This document shows, one piece after another, positions 48,201 to 56,000 of a stretch of DNA of 64,000 nucleotides (positions within the stretch are counted from its first letter, which is position 1; each line of letters opens with the position of its first letter). The stretch spans positions 19,116,965 to 19,180,964 of the forward strand of contig NC_092656.1 of NCBI RefSeq assembly GCF_032118995.1, given 5' to 3'. Source of the DNA: Asterias amurensis (taxonomy: Eukaryota; Echinodermata; Asteroidea; Forcipulatida; Asteriidae). The notes under the pieces were generated by a model. That model saw only the letters and a list, made by a program, of their open reading frames with translations. It made no database searches and had not been told where the DNA came from. A program made the translations under genes and the position numbers.

Positions 48201-48796
48201 CTCAAGATAAATCACTAATAATCACTTTGTAAATGTTAAATGATTCTCTGGAGATAAGCGGAGGAAACTTCAGCTGGTGCGGTTATCCCATTCCATTGTA
48301 AACATGACATGACGTTTGCAAGTCTCTCTAAAACAAAACTTCACTGGAGGGTATTTGTTTGCGATATAAACAATGTCGAAATGAAAACCGTGAAACCACG
48401 GAACCTCTCTAACACGCAAATCAAAAACATTAACAGGTAACAAACAATTACAAATTATGTTGTTCCCTTGTTCATACCCTCCATTCATGTTTTGGTTTCC
48501 TCGAAATGTGAAAAAAAAATGCGATTCCTAAAAAAAAACCAGTGTTTCCTCGAAATAATGCTTTGTTCCCTCGAAATAGTTCGCTGCAACAATCCAAATG
48601 ATGATTCGAGACGAATGAAGTGATTTCGAGGGAGCCACAAATTATTGTGAGGAACGAATTGTTATTAAAAAAAAGTTGAGGGAACGATGTAATAATATGA
48701 CCTATGTTCTGGGCTTGCGTGTTTTTTCTTCGCAGCCCTCCCAATGGTCTGTCCCCTTTTCCCAACCCTGTGGCTTCTTCAGTCTTCTTTTCTTCG

Positions 48797-50688
48797 TCAT
48801 CTACTTCTTCTTAACCATCTCTTCTTCTCTTCAAACCTACCTTTATTATTCTCCTCACACCTATTGATGAGAACTTTTTTGCAGGGGAATACTTCCTCGA
48901 TCAGGCTAAACAGCTTGGGGTCGTATTCAGACAAAGCATTTCGGTTGGATATACCATTATGTATGCGATCGACGAAATCCCGATGGGTCTGACAGTTGTA
49001 GTAGGACTGAATTCCTTCCGCAAAATACTCCTCATATCGCGTGATGGCGTAGGTGTTCAGCCAAAGACCGGCTGCTTTTGCTTCGTTCCAGGCCGCCTTC
49101 AGTCTAGCGTCGAATGTCAGATCCACTTTTCTCATGGCAACAAGATGGATTGAATGCGCGAATTCGTGGACTAAAACGTCTTCCTCAAACCACCGATCCT
49201 TCCAGAAGTCCCAACAGAGGATGTTCTCTTCACCATCCGTAGCGATGGGTCTGGACGGGGTACCTCCAAGACCTCTTGCTCGATCGTTCCACCAAGACGG
49301 CAAGTAGCTATGCTCAGGGATGTCTAAGGTTTTCTCACGGTATCCGATCACACCGACTCGCCCGTAAGAATCAAACATGGAGTCTCGGACATCTTTTCGA
49401 TCGGCCAGCATGAAACGTACCACGTAACAGGCGCGGGTGAGAGCATCATCATTTGGCTGATTGGACGACACTATAGGGATGCCGTAGGCATGGGTGTACT
49501 TCTGGTAGAAATTGTCGAGTGGTATCTCGGCCCGTAAGTCGTCTGGAATGGGTGAGACGTTCATGCAGTCACTGGTATTCAATGCCTGGCCCCTTCCAAT
49601 TTTACGGGTAGATTCATCCCGGAATTCCCCATCACCCGGAACCACGTCATGGTCAAAATCTTCAAAGTGAAAGAGAAAACGGAAAAGACTGGTTTGTTTA
49701 CTGTTTTGTTTATCAAGCCTGTATATGCTTCATTTATTAAAGGGGCAAGGGCACCAAAGCTTGTTCTTCTTTGATAAAGATAATAAATGCCTATTTTAAC
49801 TTTAAAGTCACCTGGAAGTGGTATTTTTTCAAAATAAAGCTTTTGTCACTAATATATGTGTTATGATGAGTGGAATGTGAATAAAAAGTTAACTAAGGTT
49901 TTAAAAAAATCAGTTATTAAGTTATTTACAAATTTAAGAGTAGACCCCGACCCGAGAGGGCGCTGTTCGTGACGTCAATCGAGGCAGACTTTGCCTGTAA
50001 TGCGTAGAGTAAACACAATTGCAAAGTACATGTACGGACCAATTCGTGAGTTTGTACGTTTCAAAAAAAAGAAATTTTGTTTTTTTTCCGGCAATGCCGA
50101 CCAGGTGTATTGCTGCTGAATGCAGAAAAACACTTTTAGAAATGTACAAACTCACGACTTGGACGTACATGTACTTTGCATGTGTGTTTACCATACGCAT
50201 TGCAGGCAAAGTCTGCCTCGATTGACGTCACAAAAGGGGTAGGCGGAGTCAGCCCCCCAAACAACTTTATATATTTTTTAGACATATAAATCGTGACAAA
50301 CAATTACTAAAACAAATGTTTTATTGTTCGTCAGCATATACTCTTATGTTTGAAAGAAAAAAAATTCTATTTCCAGATGACTATAAACCACAAGGGAAAC
50401 TGGCTAGGTTAAATTTAAATGATTTTCTAAAAAGTCTACCGACTGAGCTATCAAACATAGCCCTATATTGGCAGTGGGGTAACAGTCTGACGCTATAAAA
50501 CTGTTAACTAACGTGTATGCAGGGATCACACCCAAGTTTACGATAACAACCTTGGCAGTAAAGGATGTAATACTTCTGACGGGCACCCGAGAAAAAAATT
50601 AAGTGTCTTATTAATTTTACTCACAGAATACATGTGCAGATACAGATGATGTGGCAACCAACATGACCAGGAGGAAAACCGCACCCAT
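48797..50688 (-). CDS. Secreted HExxH metallopeptidase-like protein, copy B (intact)
   Basis: There are two exons on the minus strand, 50625-50688 and 48797-49659, joined in phase 1 and giving 308 aa. Residues 1-18 form a signal peptide (MGAVFLLVMLVATSSVSA). The body contains VHEFAHSIHL with the zinc motif HEFAH at 186-190, and EEYFAEG at 231-237, so a gluzincin-like site (two His plus the Glu of the second motif) is likely. Cys pairs are consistent with secretion. The C-terminal tail is basic (KKRWLRRSR). The intron is about 965 bases, longer than in copy A because a palindromic element and a SINE sit in it. A TATA box lies about 72 bases before the ATG. I do not recognise a named peptidase family; substrate and role are unknown. 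Sequences of this type with HEF(A/G)H and EY(F/W)AEG occur in secreted proteins of other invertebrates and fungi, from memory. Confidence 0.85.
49967..50231. mobile_element. Long hairpin element carrying a THAP-like first exon fragment
   Basis: The outer arms (49967-50062 and 50139-50231) begin with GTGACGTCAATCGAGGCAGA and its complement. Some 90 bases of each arm pair, with small mismatches. The 76-base loop contains ATG at 50094 followed by MPTRCIAAEC, which matches the start of a THAP zinc finger (M-P-x-x-C-x-A-x-x-C). After that the frame runs into the opposite arm. THAP domains open P-element and Kolobok-type transposases, so this looks like an internally deleted remnant of such an element, in the intron of peptidase copy B. 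Confidence 0.65.
50379..50592 (-). mobile_element. tRNA-derived SINE, degraded
   Basis: It has the same order as the copy at 1396-1705: tail with CCACAAGGGAAACTGGCT, CTACCGACTGAGCTAT (A-box arm), ATAGCCCTATATTGG and the GGGATCACACCCAAG head. The B-box part is missing. Confidence 0.65.
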
Positions 50689-50759
50689 GGTTTCAATCGG
50701 GGATGGATGATCGCAGAGAAATCAGAAATGGTTCTGATTTTGAGTTTGAAATTGTTGGG

Positions 50760-50767
50760 TTTTTATA
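50760..50767 (-). promoter_or_regulatory. TATA box of peptidase copy B
   Basis: TATAAAAA on the minus strand, with the same spacing to the ATG as in copy A. Flanking sequence is almost unchanged between the copies. Confidence 0.65.
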
Positions 50768-51665
50768 GACATTATAGACCAAATAATTTTACATGTGATT
50801 CCAAATAACGGATTTTAAATAATCCATATTAATGTGACGGGCTTTCACAACTGAGTCGTTTCTCGCACAGTGTATTTCTATGTTAGGGGTGTTCGAATGT
50901 GTGGGGTGAACAATTGTCTGATTATGGTTTATTTTACTTGTTTGGATCATTTACTTTTCATTTTTAGATTTAGGGACTGATATTTTGATTGATACAAATT
51001 AATAAGGTTTTTGGGTGTTACTTTGTTTCATGTTCAGTTTCAACGCGCAATAATGGGCCTATCATGTTTTGCAAAAAGAAAATACATTTGTATGTGACAC
51101 CCCTCCGTCTAATGATGGTACCGACTACAAAGAGAGCTCTTCATCTGCCCAAATAATGTCATTAATTGAGACATGCAGTATGTTCTACTCTTGAACCATA
51201 TTGCTTGCTTTAAGGGATCTACATAAATTGTCTTTTAATAGAGGATTATAAAATAATTGGTGGTCAACTTGTACAGGTAGCTCTAGGATGAGGAGATTTC
51301 ATGCAGATATCGTTTAAACTTTTTGAAATATATTTTTATTCGTGTTATTAGCTACTTAATTCGATACTATTTAATTTATTGTCTTTTAATGAGGAATTCA
51401 AACTTGATTGATGGTCAACCGTGTAGGCCTACCGGTAGCTCAAAGGAGATTTCATGCAGATATTTCATTTGTTTCAAACAGCTTTTCAGTAGTTTATTTC
51501 TTTTGTTTTCCCGATGTTCCCTCTTCCTTCTGTTGATTTGTTTCTGTTTTCTGTTTTCTTCTTTTCATGCGCTTTGAGCACCTTATTGGGTGGATACATG
51601 CGCAATATAAATTTCCTTTTTATATTATTATATTAAAACCTTGTGAAATAATAGTTTACATGGTT
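50768..51665. other. Upstream flank of peptidase copy B
   Basis: This is collinear with 42100-42780 of unit 1 and AT-rich. A partial internal duplication repeats GATTTCATGCAGATAT at about 51295 and 51450. Confidence 0.55.
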
Positions 51666-51790
51666 TTAAAGACACTGGACAATATTGGTAATATTGTCAA
51701 AGACCAGTCTTCTCACTTGCTGTATCTCAACATATGCATCTCTGTTGAGATACACCAAGTGAGAAGACTGGTCATTGACAATTTCCAATG
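51666..51790. mobile_element. MITE, TTAA-A family, minimal hairpin form
   Basis: Only the ends and subterminal parts remain: TTAAAGACACTGGACAATAT, GTCAAAGACCAGTCTTCTCA, then the complement of the latter. It is almost a pure stem-loop, and the middle of the element is absent. Confidence 0.8.
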
Positions 51791-51972
51791 AATAACTATT
51801 TTCAAAATTAGTAAGTTGTCTGACCTTTTGAAGAAAGTTTAATAATGACTATTGACTAGGCCCTATTACATCTATTTTTACAATAACGTATCAATGTGCT
51901 TAGTTCTCCTGTCATCACCAGGCCGATCACATTCAATTAATTTTTCTCAGCTCCTTGTTGAGTATAAAGCCC

Positions 51973-52154
51973 AGGGGTGGATTTCACAAAGGTAGTCCTA
52001 ACTTACTAGGATTAGTCCTAGGCAATGCTAAGAGAGAGGACTGGTCCTAAGTTATAGGACCAGTAACCCATCCTAACTTGTGACTGGTCCTATCTCTTAG
52101 CATTGCCTAGGACTAGTCCTAAGTTAGGACCACCTTTGTGAAATCCACCTCTGG
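51973..52154. mobile_element. Palindromic MITE, GATTTCACAAAG family (copy 3)
   Basis: The ends GGGGTGGATTTCACAAAGGT and ACCTTTGTGAAATCCACCTC are inverted. Unit 1 reads straight through the site (GCAGCCTCAGGCTGCCG at about 42951), so this copy arrived after the duplication. Confidence 0.85.
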
Positions 52155-52312
52155 GCTGCCGGCCATGTTGCTCCTTCTTCAAAATCAGTCTTTACCTCCG
52201 CATGATTTTCCATGGGTTTTCGTGGGTGGAGAAGAGCAAAGCATCCGCAAGAACACACGTGTCATGACATGTCAGGGATTCGAACCCACCGATAACTCCA
52301 TTACCAGTGCCA

Positions 52313-52400
52313 GGGCCAAATTTCATAGAGCTGCTAAACAGAAAGAAAAAAATTGCCTATCAATTTCCTGCTAAGCAAAAACAAGCAGGACGGTGACACA
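52313..52400. mobile_element. GGCCCAATTTCATAGAGCTG family MITE, left half
   Basis: The left end GGGCCAAATTTCATAGAGCT and the TTTCCTGCTAAGCA phrase are present. The right half is missing. It marks the approximate end of the duplication. Confidence 0.65.
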
Positions 52401-52482
52401 TTGTACACGTGCAATTGTTGCTAAAAAAAGACAATGTCCCTTGTGGTTTATATTGATAATGTAACCAGTCATAACATCGTCA

Positions 52483-52960
52483 GGCAGGCCGGTGTCAGAT
52501 GCAATTGTGTCCGCCACGCAATACTGTCCGCTCCAGACACTTTTTTGCATATGCAATCGTGTCCGGGGCTGTGCGCGCGTGAGCGAGCGTGCATGCACTG
52601 AACTCGTACGTAATGCAGCATGAATATTCTCGTATTTTTATGATTGCAGTGAATACCCCACGGCCGAGCATTTCCCTGTCATATAAAAAATTATTCTTTA
52701 CATGCACTTAGCTAGCTTGTAAAAGAAACGGCAATCGTGTTCCGTCGACCAAGGGCGTTTAATTTACTGCACGGACGGTTTTGCACGAGGGCGGACACAA
52801 CTGCATATGAAAATGTGTCCGGGCGGACACAATTGCATTATGCAGCAGCGTCCGGGCGGACACGATTGCATATGCAAAACCGTCCGGCACACATTATTGC
52901 ATATGCAATAATGTCCTCCGGATAGTGATAGAGGACATAATGCGACACCTGATCTGCTGA
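52483..52960. mobile_element. Palindromic element with iterated GCATATGC and GTGTCCGG motifs (copy 2)
   Basis: It matches copy 1 at 36219-36690, including TGTTCCGTCGACCAAGGGCG and the AACTCGTACG region. The right half contains four CCGGGCGGACAC/TTGCATATGCAA modules in alternating orientation. It ends about 90 bases before the DCTN3 start codon and so lies in its promoter. Confidence 0.78.
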
Positions 52961-52984
52961 CAAGGATTTTTCGGTACACAACGC

Positions 52985-53004
52985 GTTGAAGCAAACAGCG
53001 CCCT
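52985..53004 (-). promoter_or_regulatory. CTCF-like motif at the DCTN3 start
   Basis: The minus strand reads CAACAGAGGGCGCTGTT, near the CTCF core, 50-65 bases before the DCTN3 ATG. Similar AGAGGGCGC sites occur at 29105 and 33710, which may mean a common repeat origin rather than function. Confidence 0.35.
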
Positions 53005-53049
53005 CTGTTGAGAGGGGCGCGGATGATGAATGAACAACAACACTGCAAA

Positions 53050-56000
53050 ATGGCGACCACCTCGGATGTCTTGAAAGTGTTGGACACACGAATACAAATC
53101 CTTGAAGAGCTTATCTACAGTAAAGACAGCAGTGTTAATAGCGAATCAAGCACACTTAAGGTAAAATCAGTGATTAAAATGGAAATTGTGAAAGTTTTTA
53201 TTTTGATCTAATCGTGTTAATTAATGATATGAGAAAAGTCAGAGAGCAGAGACTCATGTCGAAACCGAAGTCCCAACTATAGTTGGGACGATTATCAAGT
53301 TGGGGGCGTAACAAAGGCAAGGAGCAAGCCGTCTTGTCTCTCAACCGCTCATTCTCAGATCTAAGGGTAAGGGATGTTCTCTGTTCGTTGACGGAAGTTT
53401 TCAGGCAAGATAACTTTTCGTATGGCGCCACCACTTTTTCACAAATTTATACAAAAAGGTAGACCCAGTAACTGGGGCGCTGTACTCCTTTTAAAACAAT
53501 TTTTGACTTCATCTGTCGTACTAGCGCCCCAGGGAACGGCACAGAATTTTAACATCGCCCCCCCCCCAAAAAAAAAAAAAAAAAAAAACGAAAAAAAAGG
53601 GGAAAAAAGATGATAAATAAATAAAAACCGCTGTACTTCATCTAGGCCTACGATTTTTGTGCATGGTTAAATTGCTTCTTATAATGTTTAGTGCTGCCAG
53701 TGTCACTGTAGAAAAAAATGGCGTTCAATACAGATACATACCAGGATTTGCTGGAACGGTACCCTCAATTTAACCATGCACAAAAATCGTAGGCCTAGAT
53801 GAAGTACAGCGGTTTTTATTTATTTATCATCTTTTTTCCCCTTTTTTTTTTTTTTTTTTTTTTTTGGGGGGGGGGGGGCGATGACCAGAAAAATCCAGAC
53901 CAGCAGACTTCATCCCCCTCTTTCAGACAATATTCCCTTTCTGAGAACCTTTCACCCCCTTTCTGATAATTTTCCAACAACCCGGCACCGTGTAAGTTAC
54001 GTTGCTCATGATTGAACGCACGTGGGCACTCGCTAGCTGCAGCGCCTGTACCCATCCCAGTGTACAATGTATAGCATTCGCTGCAACGCCTGTAACAAGT
54101 GTAGCATTAAACAGCCGTTGATGGACATCCACCCACAACGCGTCACCAGCAAACCGAAGACACGTGATGCGACTACCACCTGATCTATACACCGCGACGC
54201 CATGTTTCGTTATCATACACATCCGAAAATTGCAGACTTGTCAATCGCTCCACGATGTGGAGTTAAAAATCATCGATTTGGAGTTTAAAAAAATGATCGT
54301 GAGTACAATTAAATGCCTGATGTTACATCCTAGACGTATCGAGAATAGAGTAGGCGATTTTTGAGCTATTTTTTTTTTTTTTTTTTTCATTTTGAGGCAT
54401 TTTTTGTGGCTGGGTGTCGCGAAAAACAGGGTATTTGTTAAAATCCTGTGCCGTTCCCTGGGGCGCTAGTACGACAGATGAAGTCAAAAATTGTTTTAAA
54501 AGGAGTACAGTGCCCCAGTTACTGGGTCTAACAAAAAGGGATATCAATCAGTGATATCTCATCTCTCATCCATTAATCATTGAGGTAAATTTCTAATTAC
54601 ATTAGTTTATGCTATATTATTTCATGTTTCATATCGAATGAAAAAGTGGTGGCGCCATACGGAAACTTTTCCAACCGAGCATCACTTCACAGGTCTCATT
54701 AAATTGATTGAGGCTTAATAATAATAAAAATGTGCCACAATGGGTCAGACACATTTTTTCATGAAAAAAAATAACCATGCCTAACTAGCAACAAATTCAT
54801 ATTTAATAATTCTTGATGTTTTTGTCTCTTTATTTTTAGGTTGTGGATTCCCTGAGTAGTGTAAAGCAATCTCTATCCGGTCTGGCTACGGGAAAGGAAC
54901 GTATCCAGGCACTGTGGAAAATAAGTATGCACAACCAAGAAATGAACGGGGGCAGTTTGGGGTACAATGAAAATATGTATAGAAAAGTTAACTTTGTTTG
55001 CAGAGGGGAGGCCTAGAGTTTTATCTTTAAAGGGCAATGCTACTTTCGTTTTGAAAAGGGTAGGCCTACACTGGAAAAAAAAAATTCTTTGAAAAGCTTC
55101 TGAAGAGGAGACTAAAGCCAAGACCAGGGCCAAATTTGAAATTTGAAAATATTTATAAATGTATCTGAATTGCATTTACATTATCAAATTTAAATAAACT
55201 GGGTCACATTTTGCAAAGTATCATGTTTGGTTTTATTATTTTATAGATGGAAATTTGCGTCCGAGATAAAGAATGTTAGTTTGTAGTATTAAAAATAGTA
55301 TTTTTCCTTTTGTATTCTTCCTTTTGCAGCTGATGAATTGAACAGTAACCTTACTCCTGAAGCTGTCAGCAAGTTGGTGCTGACTGAAAATGCTAAAGCA
55401 GACATCATTTTAGCTGGTGGGTTGGCCTAATTTTGTTGTGATCCAAGTTGCTAGAAAACAAACTGTCAGCAATGTGTACTACGTGAATTAGTGAATTAAA
55501 CAATTTGCTAAGAGCTAGAGAGCCGGCCCATATTCATAGAGCTGCTTCGGGTCTGGATTTTCACAGGGGCAAAGGCCTCCGTTGCCCTATTCTTGGCCTT
55601 GGTGCCCCTTGAAAAGCTTCCCGCGTCCTTAAAGATTTTCAAAGGGAAGTGTCCTTCTCAAAATGAAAATGACATTGCCCTTTTAAAGATGAAATTCCAG
55701 GCCTGCTGCTTAAGCACACAAAAAATTAGCTAAGCACAACAAAATTGTGCTTGACCAGAATAAGGTAACCTGCAAACACAATTGGTATGTCACAAGTACA
55801 ATTTGTGACTGGTACCCTGCTTATTTCTGAATCAGTATTTACTGCTTAAGCAGTTCTATTTAAATTGGGCCCTGGTGAAGGTGAAGGCATTCGTGAATGG
55901 ACACCAACCCTCTGATGAATCAGTTCTCAAATCCAAATGTCCTGGGGGGAAGAAAAATTATCCAAAATATTTTACTTCAAAAGGGAAATACTTCAAAGGG

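Larger units (their letters stand above)
44338..52400. repeat. Tandem segmental duplication, unit 2
   Basis: This is the partner of unit 1 (35130-43312), separated from it by about 1 kb. It holds the intact peptidase gene. Insertions unique to this unit include the elements at 44436-44790, 44819-45123, 47455-47612, 49967-50231, 50379-50592 and 51973-52154. A block at about 45520-45645 is the inverted complement of 40775-40895, so a local inversion or extra copy has occurred. Confidence 0.85.
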
